Notes under the pieces: generated by a model
The model's input: only the letters and a program-made list of their open reading frames with translations
What the model was told of the DNA's origin: nothing
The model's database searches: none
Position numbers and translations under genes: made by a program
Assembly: GCA_038142205.1 (NCBI GenBank)
Contig: JAYQJO010000001.1
Coordinates: forward strand, 2,600,268-2,664,267
DNA from: UBA7359 sp038142205
GTDB lineage: Bacteria; Pseudomonadota; Gammaproteobacteria; Eutrophobiales; Eutrophobiaceae
Length of the DNA stretch: 64,000 nucleotides
Direction of reading: 5' to 3'
Shown: positions 45,828-54,744 of the stretch, piece by piece
How the letters are laid out: each line of letters opens with the position of its first letter
Position numbering within the stretch: the first letter of the stretch is position 1

Positions 45828-46613
45828 ATGAAAGTAGGTTTTTATCAGTTCCGACCTCTATTTGGTAAAGTAGAACAGAATTGTCAAAAGATAATAAATG
45901 CATTGGATAATGTTAATGCTGATTTAATTGTATTACCTGAATTGGCATTATCCGGTTATTACTTTAAGGATAAAGATGAAAGCTTAAAGTATGCTGAAGA
46001 TCCTGCGCACAGTACAATGCTTGAATCCTTAATTAAGCTGGCTAAAAAAAATAATTATCATCTTGTTGTTGGTTTTGCTGAAAAAAACAATGAAAAATGT
46101 TTTAACAGTGCTGCATTAATCGGTCCTGATGGCATTGAGCATATATACCGTAAAGTTCATTTATTTAATGAAGAAAAGTTTTTCTTTGATGCCGGTGATA
46201 CCCCATTTATTGTTAATAACGTAAACGGTGTGAAGATAGGTATCATGATTTGTTTTGACTGGGTATTTCCTGAAGTGATACGAACGCTTGCTATACAAGG
46301 TGCACAGCTTATATGTCAGCCTTCGAATCTTGTTTTAACTTTTTGTCAGCAAACCATGTTAGCAAGGTGTATTGAAAATAAGGTCTTCGCCATAACGGCA
46401 AACCGATATGGCGAAGAAAAGCGATCGCAGGGTAATTTGAAGTTTACTGGTAAAAGTCAGATCGTTGCTCCGGGAGGCGAGTTATTACATAGGGCAGCAT
46501 CACAACGTGAAGCTCTATTTATCACTGATATCAATCCAGAGGATGCCAATAATAAAATGATCACTGAACATAATCATTTATTTGATGATCGTCGTCCTGA
46601 ATTTTATTCATAA
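45828..46613 (+). CDS. Carbon-nitrogen hydrolase (nitrilase superfamily)
   Basis: A 261-residue cytoplasmic amidase-type enzyme with the catalytic triad E38 (VLPELALSGY), K109 (YRKVHLF) and C142 (MICFDWVFPE). The C-terminal part has LARCIENKVFAITANRYG. It resembles the N-carbamoylputrescine amidase / omega-amidase branch, but the substrate cannot be fixed. It lies 21 bases upstream of rraA and may share its transcript. Confidence 0.9.
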   Translation: MKVGFYQFRPLFGKVEQNCQKIINALDNVNADLIVLPELALSGYYFKDKDESLKYAEDPAHSTMLESLIKLAKKNNYHLVVGFAEKNNEKCFNSAALIGPDGIEHIYRKVHLFNEEKFFFDAGDTPFIVNNVNGVKIGIMICFDWVFPEVIRTLAIQGAQLICQPSNLVLTFCQQTMLARCIENKVFAITANRYGEEKRSQGNLKFTGKSQIVAPGGELLHRAASQREALFITDINPEDANNKMITEHNHLFDDRRPEFYS

Positions 46614-46634
46614 TTTAAAAGTAAAAGGTGCCTT

Positions 46635-47111
46635 ATGAGTTTTGCTACTGCAGATTTATATGATGAACATGAAGAAAACGTGCAAGTTGCAACACCGATG
46701 TTCAATGATTATGGAGGTAAAAAAATTTTCCGGTCCTGCATCAACTGTAAAAGTTTTTGAAGATAACTCTTTGGTTAGAGCAACATTAGAAGAGCCAGGA
46801 GAAGGTCGTGTCCTTGTTGTCGATGGGGAAGGTTCGCTTCGTTGTGCTCTGGTTGGTGATATGTTGGCGATTCTTGCAAAAGATAATGGTTGGCAAGGTA
46901 TTGTTGTATTTGGCTGTATCCGTGATTCATCTGTAATTGCTGATATAGATATTGGTGTAAAAGCATTGAATACTAATCCGCGCAAGAGTGTAAAAAAGGT
47001 GTGGGTGAACGAGATGTCAGGCTTGTTTTCGCTGACGTAACCATTAATCCGGGTGATTATATTTATGCTGATGAAGACGGTGTGGTTATTAGTAACAGTA
47101 AATTAGATTAA
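46635..47111 (+). CDS. rraA: Ribonuclease E activity regulator RraA, two apparent frameshifts
   Basis: RraA binds RNase E and inhibits it. The gene is split over three frames: MSFATADLYDEHEENVQ up to NDYGG; then KKFSGPASTVKVFEDNSL to GVKALNTNPRKSVKK; then GVGERDVRLVFADV to SNSKLD and the stop at 47109-47111. One A too many in the run 46719-46725 and one A too few in the run 46992-46997 explain this exactly, and the restored protein has 158 residues (161 in E. coli). The central motif RVLVVDGEGSLRCALVGD identifies the family; RraA-fold aldolases share it, but the acidic C-terminal end fits RraA. Confidence 0.9.
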
Positions 47112-47141
47112 TAAATAATGATTTTATACTGATTAATGTTT

Positions 47142-47163
47142 AACTCGCTTAGGCGGGTTTTTC
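47142..47163 (+). terminator. Rho-independent terminator after rraA
   Basis: AACTCGC pairs with GCGGGTT (one G-T pair) around the loop TTAG, followed by TTTTC. It lies 30 bases after the corrected rraA stop and 19 before the next gene. Confidence 0.75.
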
Positions 47164-47181
47164 TTTATAGGGATAAAAATT

Positions 47182-48638
47182 ATGAAAATTAAAAAAATCT
47201 TTTTTCTATTTACCTGTTTTTTTATATTTAGCTCGACAACAAAAGCTAATGAAAGTAATTGGTCAGAACTTATTCCTATAATTGAGTTAGAACAAAGTGC
47301 TGTATCTGGGGTATGGACTAAAGGAGATTCGAATTTAGAAGTTGCAGCATCTGAAAACGCACGATTAACTTTGCTTGCAAATAAAAGTACGAATTATGAC
47401 TTAAGAGTTAGCTTTACTCGAAAATCTGGTCAGCATTCAATAGCTTTACTTTTTAATAGTCTTTCCGGGCAGGCAAGCTTTGAAGTTGATGCATGGGGAC
47501 AGCATCTTGCCGGATTACAAATGGTAAATGGCCAAACCATTAAAGATAACGAAACACGTGTTAATAATATAAGACTTGAGAATGGCAAACGAAATATGCT
47601 TGAACTTAAGGTTAGAGATAAGCACATTACGGGTATCCTTAATGGAGAAATAATAGTTAAACAAGATATTCAGAATAAAAAACTCTCTATGTTAGATCTA
47701 TGGAGCTTACCTGAAAATAATATGATAGGTATTGGTTCCTATCAAAGTAATACTATTTTCCATTCGATACAGATTAGGGAAAATAATGACTCTGAAGATT
47801 TAGAGAAAAAACACTTCTCCGGGCTAAAGAAAAAACTGAGAGAGTTGAGCTACCTTCTCTTGATCATTTTTCAGATGAGTTTGATAAAACTGAAAGTTTA
47901 AAAGACTGGCGGCGTGTTTATCAGACAGAGGGTAGTAATGCTGATCAATTAAAGACGATTAAGATTGATAACGGCGTGCTAAATTTAGTTCCTCATACCA
48001 GTAGCTGGTATAACGATTACCGAGGTGTACTTGTTTATAAACCAATCAAGGGTGACTTTATTGTTTCGGCCAAAGTAAAAGCGACATCATTAAAAGGTAG
48101 TTCAGCACCAAATAAACTTTATTCACTAGCAGGAATTATGGTTAGAACGCCAAAAGATATAACACCAAAAATATGGCGACCGGGACAAGAGAATTATATC
48201 TTCCTTTCAATTGGGACAGCTAATAAACCTGGAGAGAAGCAATTTGAAGTTAAAACAACAATTAATAGTAATTCTAATTTAGAAATTAGTTCTGCGAATT
48301 CAAGTGAAGCTGAAATTAAGATCCTTAGGATAGGTGCGAGCTTTATTTTATTAAAGAAAGATGCTGATAGCTGGAATGTACATAAACGCTATTATCGACC
48401 AGATATGCCCAAAACATTACAGGTTGGTATGACGGTTTATACAGATTGGTCAAATGTCGAAAAAATAAACCCTAAAAAGCATAATCAAGTTGTGATTCGT
48501 GATGGTGCACCAGATCTTAATGCTGAGTTCGATTATTTTAGATTTAAAAGACCTGATATATCTAAAAAATATCAGAATGCTAATTTTATGAGTTCAGCTG
48601 AAATAACAGATAGGATGATTTTGGATTTAACCAAATAA
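47182..48638 (+). CDS. Secreted protein with two beta-sandwich domains, one apparent frameshift
   Basis: A signal peptide (1-22, ending TKANE) and a first beta-rich domain (about 30-200; YDLRVSFTRKSGQHSIALLF, with GNGEI-like NGEIIVKQD) resembling a DUF1080/LamG-type jelly roll. The frame breaks at a run of six A (47806-47811) where seven are needed; the protein then continues as DLEKKTLLRAKEKTERVELP and a second concanavalin-like domain (DEFDKTESLKDWRRVYQ, LVYKPIKGDFIVSAKVKAT, LAGIMVRTP, ending ILDLTK at 48638). The total is about 485 residues. The second domain resembles DUF1349-type proteins. It is likely exported to bind or act on a glycan; I see no catalytic signature. Confidence 0.75.
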
Positions 48639-48645
48639 CAATATC

Positions 48646-48813
48646 TTAAAAGATACAATGTTTTGTATAGTCTGCTGCTTCATTTACTGTCCAGTCGCCT
48701 TTTGGTTTTTCTTTCAGTTGCGCACACCATTTTTCACTGCCGATTTCCGGTGAGCAAGCAGATAGTGCTGTTAAAGATAATATAAATAGTGTTGTTTGAA
48801 TAAGTTTGTGCAT
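48646..48813 (-). CDS. Small DUF3012-like lipoprotein
   Basis: A 55-residue lipoprotein. The start at 48813 (MHKLIQTTLF) is chosen because AGGAGG lies five bases upstream; the frame is open to 48831 but without such a site. Lipobox LSAC (C20) is followed by SPEIGSEKWCAQLKEKPKGDW and TKHCIF, the compact Cys-containing layout of DUF3012. It lies 17 bases after hemL on the same strand. Function unknown. Confidence 0.82.
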   Translation of the reverse strand: MHKLIQTTLFILSLTALSACSPEIGSEKWCAQLKEKPKGDWTVNEAADYTKHCIF

Positions 48814-48830
48814 TTCAACCTCCTGATACA

Positions 48831-50105
48831 TTATAAATTGGAAAATACTTTTTCTGCTGCGTTTATTGTTGTTTCTATATCCTGTTCGCTGTGTGCGCTT
48901 GAAACAAAGCCTGCTTCAAATGATGATGGAGCTAAGTAAACACCTTCAGCAAGCATACCGTGAAAAAAGGTATTGAATTGTTTCTGCTTGCACTTCATTA
49001 CTTTATCGAAAGAGTCTATGTTTTCGTCATCGGAAAAGAAAAATCCAAACATGCCGCCAATTTGATTCGTAGTAAAAGCAATGCCTGCCTGTTTTGCTTT
49101 TTCAGTTAAGCCATTAACAAGCAGCTTCGTTTTATTATTCAGTGTATTAAAAAAGTTTTTTGTAGATATTAACTCGAGCGTTTTTAAACCAGCCGCCATA
49201 GCAACGGGGTTGCCGGAGAGAGTGCCTGCCTGATAGACCGGGCCGTCAGGTGAAATATGATCCATGATTTCTTTTTTCCCGCCAAAAGCACCGACAGGCA
49301 TTCCGCCACCGATCACTTTACCCAGTATCGTCAAATCAGGAGTTATATTATAGAGTGATTGTGCTCCGCCTAAGGCAACACGAAACCCAGTCATGACTTC
49401 ATCGAAGATAAGGACAGAGCCGTGTTCAGTACAGGCTTCACGTAAACAATTAAGGAATTCGCCTGTAGCTGGGACACAATTCATATTTCCTGCTATGGGT
49501 TCAACTATAATCGCGGCTATCTTATCACCTATATCTGCAAAGATATTTTTAACTTGTCCAATATCGTTATAACTTAATGTGATCGTGTGTTGAGCAAGCT
49601 CAATAGGAACCCCCGGTGATGTCGGAACCCCTAGTGTTAAAGCGCCGGAACCTGCTTTGACTAATAGTGAATCGGCATGACCGTGATAGCATCCTTCAAA
49701 TTTAATAATCTTGTCTCGACTGGTATAGCCTCTCGCCAGTCTTATTGCACTCATGGCTGCTTCAGTGCCGGAGCTAACCATGCGTACTTTTTCTATTGAA
49801 GGTAATATCTGACAAATTTTATTTGCCATTACTGTTTCTATTTCAGTAGGTGCACCAAAACTTAATCCATTATCGGCGGTATCTTTCACTACTTGTATAA
49901 CATCAGGATGGGCATGCCCCAAAATCATTGGACCCCATGAGCCAACATAATCAATATATTGATTGTCGTCACTGTCATAAAGATAAGCACCGCCAGCGCG
50001 TTTAATGAACAGAGGAGTGCCACTTACGGATTTAAAAGCACGAACAGGTGAGTTTACACCGCCGGGTATATGTCGCTTTGCCGCATTAAATAATGTGTCG
50101 CTCAT
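48831..50105 (-). CDS. hemL: Glutamate-1-semialdehyde 2,1-aminomutase
   Basis: A 424-residue PLP enzyme that makes 5-aminolevulinate from glutamate semialdehyde, so the organism uses the C5 haem pathway. Landmarks are HIPGGVNSPVRAFKSV, VSSGTEAAMSAIRLARG, EGCYHGHAD, LIFDEVMTGFRV and the PLP lysine in LGKVIGGGMPVGAFGG. It follows thiE by five bases. The thiD-thiE-hemL order is the same as in Pseudomonas. Confidence 0.97.
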   Translation of the reverse strand: MSDTLFNAAKRHIPGGVNSPVRAFKSVSGTPLFIKRAGGAYLYDSDDNQYIDYVGSWGPMILGHAHPDVIQVVKDTADNGLSFGAPTEIETVMANKICQILPSIEKVRMVSSGTEAAMSAIRLARGYTSRDKIIKFEGCYHGHADSLLVKAGSGALTLGVPTSPGVPIELAQHTITLSYNDIGQVKNIFADIGDKIAAIIVEPIAGNMNCVPATGEFLNCLREACTEHGSVLIFDEVMTGFRVALGGAQSLYNITPDLTILGKVIGGGMPVGAFGGKKEIMDHISPDGPVYQAGTLSGNPVAMAAGLKTLELISTKNFFNTLNNKTKLLVNGLTEKAKQAGIAFTTNQIGGMFGFFFSDDENIDSFDKVMKCKQKQFNTFFHGMLAEGVYLAPSSFEAGFVSSAHSEQDIETTINAAEKVFSNL

Positions 50106-50110
50106 AATGT

Positions 50111-50728
50111 TTATTTAAATAAGTCGTTATAGTTTTTGGTTGCCATAATTGTATCAGATGCTGAATAAAGTCCGCTGATGCCTGCCAGATAATCTATATT
50201 TGCATCAATTAACTGCTTTGCATTTTCTGGTGTTATACCGCCAATGGCAACTATTGGAATAGAAAGCTGTAACTTTGCTTGCTTAACCAGATCAATCTCT
50301 GCTTTTTTCGCATTAGGTTTAGTAATAGAAGGGAAGAAAGCACCAAACGCAATATAGTCTGCGCCCGATTTTGCCACTTCTGTTGCACGATCGATATCGT
50401 TATAACAGGAAATACCGATGATTTTAGATCCCAGTGTTTTCCTAGCGAGATGAATATCTCCATCATCTTTACCTAGATGTACGCCGTCTGCTGAAATATC
50501 TTTAGCTAGTGCAACATCATCATTAACAATAAAAGGAACGTTATGTTGATGGCAAAGTGATTGTAATTCTTGTGCAAGCCTTTTCTTTTTTTGTTGATCA
50601 GACTCTTTGTTTCTATATTGGAATAAAGAAATACCTGTGTTCAAAATGTTTTCAGACTTATCTAATAATTCCTGTTCAGTAGTATTAGCGCAGTCAGTTA
50701 TGGCATAAATTACTCTATTAGATAGCAT
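50111..50728 (-). CDS. thiE: Thiamine-phosphate synthase
   Basis: A 205-residue TIM-barrel enzyme joining HMP-pyrophosphate and HET-phosphate to thiamine phosphate. It has LFQYRNKES, FIVNDDVALAKDISADGVHLGKDD, GISCYN, ADYIAFGAFFPSITKP and the phosphate-binding VAIGGITPENAKQ. It starts two bases after thiD, so the pair is coupled. No thiM or thiC is nearby. Confidence 0.95.
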   Translation of the reverse strand: MLSNRVIYAITDCANTTEQELLDKSENILNTGISLFQYRNKESDQQKKKRLAQELQSLCHQHNVPFIVNDDVALAKDISADGVHLGKDDGDIHLARKTLGSKIIGISCYNDIDRATEVAKSGADYIAFGAFFPSITKPNAKKAEIDLVKQAKLQLSIPIVAIGGITPENAKQLIDANIDYLAGISGLYSASDTIMATKNYNDLFK

Positions 50729-50730
50729 AA

Positions 50731-51516
50731 TTATTCTTTAAAAAAACGATTTGGTTGTGCTTGTCCTTGCCCAAGTTTTAAACCATGCTCAAGTGTATTC
50801 CAGGTATAAGCCTGTGCTTTTTCAATTGAAGTTTTCAGGTTTTCACCGAGAGCTAATAATGCTGCGATTCTTGAAGACAGAGTGCAACCTGAACCATGGT
50901 ATGTGCCATCTAATCTTTGCCAGTGATATTCAGCAGCTTCACACTCGCTGCTATAAAAAGTATTGTTAACATTTTCCGTTGCTTCATCAGCACCGGTGAG
51001 CAATACAGATTTTGCGCCGAGAAGTAATAATTTTTTTGCTGCTTCTTTCAAATCTGTTGCACGCGTAAGTGAACGTATTTCATCTGCATTTGGAGTTATC
51101 ACTGTTATCAAAGGTAATAATGAGGACAGTATTTTTTGATTTATTTTTTCATCGGCAAAAGCTTGTCCACTACTTGAAGCCAGAACAGGGTCTAGCACGA
51201 CAGGAATATCTAAAGTAGACAATTCTTTTGCAATAACATCGATTAATTCAATACTGCCAATCATACCTATTTTGCACGCTGAAATTTTCATGTCATCCTT
51301 AATTAATCGAATTTGTTTTTGAAACGTTTCTGCTTTTTGAGGAATGATATCAGCTACTTCTTTAGTATTTTGTGCAGTCAGTGAAGTGATAACGGTTGCC
51401 GCATGACACTCGGCATTAGCAATAGTTTCTATGTCTGCCTGTATGCCTGCGCCGCCACTCGGATCGTGTCCAGCGATAACGAGTACGACAGGTTTTTGTG
51501 TATTGCTATTCATCAT
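50731..51516 (-). CDS. thiD: Hydroxymethylpyrimidine/phosphomethylpyrimidine kinase
   Basis: A 261-residue ribokinase-fold kinase that phosphorylates HMP twice for thiamine synthesis. It has VIAGHDPSGGAGIQADIETI, VLDPVLASSSGQAF, ITPNADEIRSLT and the anion-hole and catalytic motif GSGCTLSSRIAALLALG (the catalytic base position is S rather than the usual A/S-x-A-x-A pattern start; this is seen in this clade). Only 58 bases separate it from the divergent rubredoxin gene, and no TPP riboswitch fits there. Confidence 0.94.
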   Translation of the reverse strand: MMNSNTQKPVVLVIAGHDPSGGAGIQADIETIANAECHAATVITSLTAQNTKEVADIIPQKAETFQKQIRLIKDDMKISACKIGMIGSIELIDVIAKELSTLDIPVVLDPVLASSSGQAFADEKINQKILSSLLPLITVITPNADEIRSLTRATDLKEAAKKLLLLGAKSVLLTGADEATENVNNTFYSSECEAAEYHWQRLDGTYHGSGCTLSSRIAALLALGENLKTSIEKAQAYTWNTLEHGLKLGQGQAQPNRFFKE

Positions 51517-51574
51517 AAGAACAGTATTCTACACAGCTAAGATAAACACAAAAATAAAATTCAGAGGTGTAAGT

Positions 51575-51739
51575 ATGAAACAATACATGTGTGTTATATG
51601 TGGTTTTATTTACGATGAAGCAAAAGGTTGGCCGGATGATAATATCGCTCCTGGCACAAAGTGGGAAGATGTGCCTGATGACTGGATTTGTCCTGAGTGT
51701 GGAGCAACAAAACAAGATTTTGAAATGGTCGAAGTCTAG
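51575..51739 (+). CDS. Rubredoxin
   Basis: A 54-residue iron-sulfur protein with one Fe bound by four Cys in CVICG and CPECG. The sequence MKQYMCVICGFIYDEAKG with WEDVPDDWICPECGATK is the classic type. The start at 51575 has AGAGGT about seven bases upstream. It is a cytoplasmic electron carrier for oxygen or superoxide reduction, or for alkane hydroxylase-like enzymes; the partner is not nearby. It is divergent from thiD and convergent with hemJ, two bases apart. Confidence 0.95.
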   Translation: MKQYMCVICGFIYDEAKGWPDDNIAPGTKWEDVPDDWICPECGATKQDFEMVEV

Positions 51740-51741
51740 TT

Positions 51742-52167
51742 CTAGAAAGGCCTGACAACAGCAAGAATAATTATTGCGATAAGCATTAAAACAGGCACTT
51801 CATTAAACCAACGGTACCAAACATGGTCGTGTTTATTACGGTCATGTTTAAAGTCCTGTAACAAAAACCAGCAATAAATATGGTATGCAATTAAGAAAAA
51901 AACAATGCTGAACTTAGCGTGTATCCAAAGTTGTCCACTATAAGCACTAATTCCAACGCTAAACAAAGTACATAAGCCAAAGATAAGAGTGAGTATGGCG
52001 CCCGGTGTCATAATGCTGTAAAACAATTTACGTTCCATAATTTTGAAACGATCAATACTGATTTGATCATCACTCATGGCATGATAGACAAATAAACGTG
52101 GCAGATAGAATAAACCTGCAAACCAGGTCACCATGAAGATAATATGTAATGCTTTAAACCAGAGCAT
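51742..52167 (-). CDS. hemJ: Protoporphyrinogen IX oxidase HemJ
   Basis: A 141-residue inner-membrane protein with four helices that oxidises protoporphyrinogen in haem synthesis. It has the HemJ-type opening LWFKALHIIFMVTWFAGLFYLPRLFVYH with the conserved His, RLFYSIMTP-like KLFYSIMTPGAILTLIFG, and WIHAKFSIVFFLIAYH with the conserved Lys. It starts two bases after the thioredoxin-like gene. hemL lies less than 2 kb away. Confidence 0.93.
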   Translation of the reverse strand: MLWFKALHIIFMVTWFAGLFYLPRLFVYHAMSDDQISIDRFKIMERKLFYSIMTPGAILTLIFGLCTLFSVGISAYSGQLWIHAKFSIVFFLIAYHIYCWFLLQDFKHDRNKHDHVWYRWFNEVPVLMLIAIIILAVVRPF

Positions 52168-52169
52168 AT

Positions 52170-52694
52170 CTAAGAAACTATTGTTTTTGCCTTGTGTAAT
52201 TCTCTTACTTTTTGTTTGAGCGCTTCTATATCAAGCTCGCCCTTACGTTCTTCTACTATATTACCTTGTGTATCAATTAAAAAGCTCGTTGGTGTTACCA
52301 GTACATCGCCAAACGCTTTTACTGCTTCTCCTTGTATATCCAAAGCAACGGGGTAAGGAATATTTCTTTTTTCAGCCATTGAGACAACAAGATTAGGTGG
52401 ATCGTAAGGCATTGCTATGGCAATAATCTCGAAAATCTCATTGCCTAATTCTTGATAAAGTTTAGATAGATGCGGTATTTCTTTCACACATGTTGAGCAC
52501 GTTGTTGCCCAAAAGGTAACGAGCACAGGCTTACCTTTTAAACTGTTTAACTCCAGCTTATGACCGTCGATGATATGCAGACTTAAGCCTGATGTGTTAG
52601 AAAACTTATTTTTTTCAATATAGAAAAGAGTAAAAGTTGCAGCTATCACAAGCATTATTGAAACAACTGCATGGAAAACCAGTTTTTTCTTCAT
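52170..52694 (-). CDS. Membrane-anchored TlpA-like thioredoxin family protein
   Basis: A 174-residue protein with an N-terminal membrane anchor (about 5-24) and a periplasmic thioredoxin fold: LNSLKGKPVLVTFWATTCSTC with active site CSTC, then EIFEIIAIAMPYD and the cis-Pro loop VLVTPTSFLIDTQG. It is probably a disulfide reductase, for instance in cytochrome c or other cell-envelope maturation. It is the middle gene of the DUF4126-thioredoxin-hemJ operon, with gaps of two or three bases. Confidence 0.92.
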   Translation of the reverse strand: MKKKLVFHAVVSIMLVIAATFTLFYIEKNKFSNTSGLSLHIIDGHKLELNSLKGKPVLVTFWATTCSTCVKEIPHLSKLYQELGNEIFEIIAIAMPYDPPNLVVSMAEKRNIPYPVALDIQGEAVKAFGDVLVTPTSFLIDTQGNIVEERKGELDIEALKQKVRELHKAKTIVS

Positions 52695-52697
52695 AAG

Positions 52698-53357
52698 CTA
52701 CTTGCTTTGCGGTTCAACTGGCGAGTCCAATGCTGGAACCGCTTCTTCATCCGTTTCTGATTTATTACCTTTAATAAAGTTTTTAACGGTAGAAAAAATG
52801 CGTTTAATTCCACGCCAGATTTTTGGTAGTAACCAAATCATCAAAGCAATGAATAAAACCAGAAAGATTACAAAAACTAATGGGTGGGTTAACGCTGCCC
52901 ATACGCCTGCTATGACCATGAAATCTTCGCCTAGCGATGCAAACCAGTTACTGGCTGGTTCCGGAGATGTATTTATTAAAACGCGTGAACCGGCTTTCGT
53001 TGCATGTGTCGCGGCTGTAAGGCTGCCACCAGCCAGAAATGCCGCAAGTTCAACGGCAGGTGTTGTGTCACCTACTGCGCTCATCGCTAATACTGCGCCA
53101 AGTGGTATGCGAATAAAAGTATGCAAACTATCCCAGGCCGTATCAACGCCGGGTGTTTTATCAGCGAAAAATTCTACGCAATACATTAATCCTGCCGCCG
53201 TCATAACTAATGGATCAGTAACGACCATCATCTCAGCAGGTAAAGCGATATTACCCGTTGTACCGAGATAACCAAGCATAAAAACAGCTGCATAAAGGTT
53301 AATACCACTGGCCCAAGCCGTCCCCATACTAAGAGCAATATATTGAACTGTGTCCAT
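52698..53357 (-). CDS. DUF4126 membrane protein
   Basis: A 219-residue inner-membrane protein with about five helices and the family-like features ALSMGTAWASGINLYAAVF, EFFADKTPGVDTAWDSLHTFIR, LAGGSLTAATHATKAGSRVLINTSPEPASNW and a charged C-terminal tail (about 190-219). Function unknown. First gene of a three-gene minus-strand operon ending in hemJ. Confidence 0.9.
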   Translation of the reverse strand: MDTVQYIALSMGTAWASGINLYAAVFMLGYLGTTGNIALPAEMMVVTDPLVMTAAGLMYCVEFFADKTPGVDTAWDSLHTFIRIPLGAVLAMSAVGDTTPAVELAAFLAGGSLTAATHATKAGSRVLINTSPEPASNWFASLGEDFMVIAGVWAALTHPLVFVIFLVLFIALMIWLLPKIWRGIKRIFSTVKNFIKGNKSETDEEAVPALDSPVEPQSK

Positions 53358-53691
53358 AATAATTCTCGCTTAATTTAATTTGTGTTTGATAGTTATTATA
53401 ACTGGTCTTGGAAATAATTAATTAGTCTATATAAAACAATGTCTTATCTAATAAGACTGTTGGTTCTAAAGTTTGTTCAGATTATTTTAGCTTCATGTTA
53501 TTGAGTATAGTTTCTTGTATACACATATATAAGTATGCCGAAAATGTAGTAGCATATTTTTACTACTTTATAAGATGCACTATTGAGAATTGAGTTACAA
53601 ACAATCTTCCAATTACTTGATTACTCTTTACGTTTTATTCTGTAAAATCGGCTCCCGGTTATAAAGCAAGTGATAGGTTTTAGGTATAAAG
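53358..53691. other. Gene-free divergent region between DUF4126 and argC
   Basis: 334 AT-rich bases separate the divergent DUF4126 and argC genes, so promoters for both must lie here. I see no open frame of note, no strong hairpin and no clear ARG box (ArgR half-site pairs). The stretch just before argC has no strong ribosome binding site. Confidence 0.5.
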
Positions 53692-54729
53692 ATGATTAGC
53701 GTAGGTATCGTAGGTGCGACAGGTTATACAGGCGTTGAATTATTACGTTTGTTATCAGTGCATGACGGTGTAGATGTTAAGGTGGTTACATCCAATTCTG
53801 AAAAAGGTAAGGCAGTTACTGATGTCTTTCCAGGCTTACGTTCGTTCGTAGATCTTAAATTTGTCGAGCATACAAGCGATGAACTCAATTCATGTGATGT
53901 CGTCTTTTTTGCAACACCACATGCAACCGCGATGCATTATGTCCCTAAGTTGTTGGATAAAGGTCGTAAAGTCATCGATCTATCAGCTGATTTCAGAATC
54001 AGTAACCTTGATATTTGGCAAGAATGGTATAAAGAAAAACATGTCTGTCCTGAGCTGTTAGGAAATGCGGTTTATGGTTTACCTGAAATAAATAGGGAAA
54101 AAATAATCAACGCATCACTGGTTGCAAACCCGGGTTGTTATCCCACAGCAATCAGTCTTGCATTAATACCTGCGATAAAAAGTGAGTTAATCAATACTCA
54201 GGATATTATTGCTGATGCGAAATCAGGTGTCAGCGGCGCAGGAAGAAAAGCATCATTGGCATCACAGTTTTCAGAAGTAGCAGAATCCTTTAAAGCATAT
54301 AGTGTGTCTGGGCATCGACATTTACCTGAAATGACACAGACTTTGGAAAGTCTGGGTTCTGATAAAAAAGTAAATCTTACATTTACACCGCATCTTGTAC
54401 CGATGAATAGAGGTATTTTCGCAACAATTTATGTGAAACCGAATGACTATAAAGTCGATATGCAAAAGTACTATACGGAATATTATTCCAAAGAGAGTTT
54501 TGTCGATGTTATGCCTGCTGGGACTCACCCGGATACGCGTTCCGTGAAAACAAGTAATTTTTGTAGACTGGCATTACATCCTGCTGATAGTGAATCACAA
54601 CCAACTGTGATTTTGTCAGTGATTGATAATTTGGTAAAAGGTGCAGCAGGTCAGGCCATCCAGAATATGAACTTGATGTTTGGCTTTAAAGAGGGAAAGG
54701 CATTGCTAACTCCGGCTCTTGTCCCTTAA
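53692..54729 (+). CDS. argC: N-acetyl-gamma-glutamyl-phosphate reductase
   Basis: A 345-residue enzyme of arginine synthesis that reduces N-acetylglutamyl phosphate with NADPH. The Rossmann motif is VGIVGATGYTGVELLRLL, the catalytic Cys149 is in VANPGCYPTA, and SGVSGAGRKAS and VSGHRHLPEM follow. It starts the conserved argC-coiled-coil-bactofilin-erpA group. Confidence 0.96.
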   Translation: MISVGIVGATGYTGVELLRLLSVHDGVDVKVVTSNSEKGKAVTDVFPGLRSFVDLKFVEHTSDELNSCDVVFFATPHATAMHYVPKLLDKGRKVIDLSADFRISNLDIWQEWYKEKHVCPELLGNAVYGLPEINREKIINASLVANPGCYPTAISLALIPAIKSELINTQDIIADAKSGVSGAGRKASLASQFSEVAESFKAYSVSGHRHLPEMTQTLESLGSDKKVNLTFTPHLVPMNRGIFATIYVKPNDYKVDMQKYYTEYYSKESFVDVMPAGTHPDTRSVKTSNFCRLALHPADSESQPTVILSVIDNLVKGAAGQAIQNMNLMFGFKEGKALLTPALVP

Positions 54730-54744
54730 AAAGTTAATATTTTT

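Noticed and set aside
51517..51574. TPP riboswitch before thiD
   Set aside because: Only 58 bases separate thiD from the divergent rubredoxin gene and no THI-box sequence is visible.
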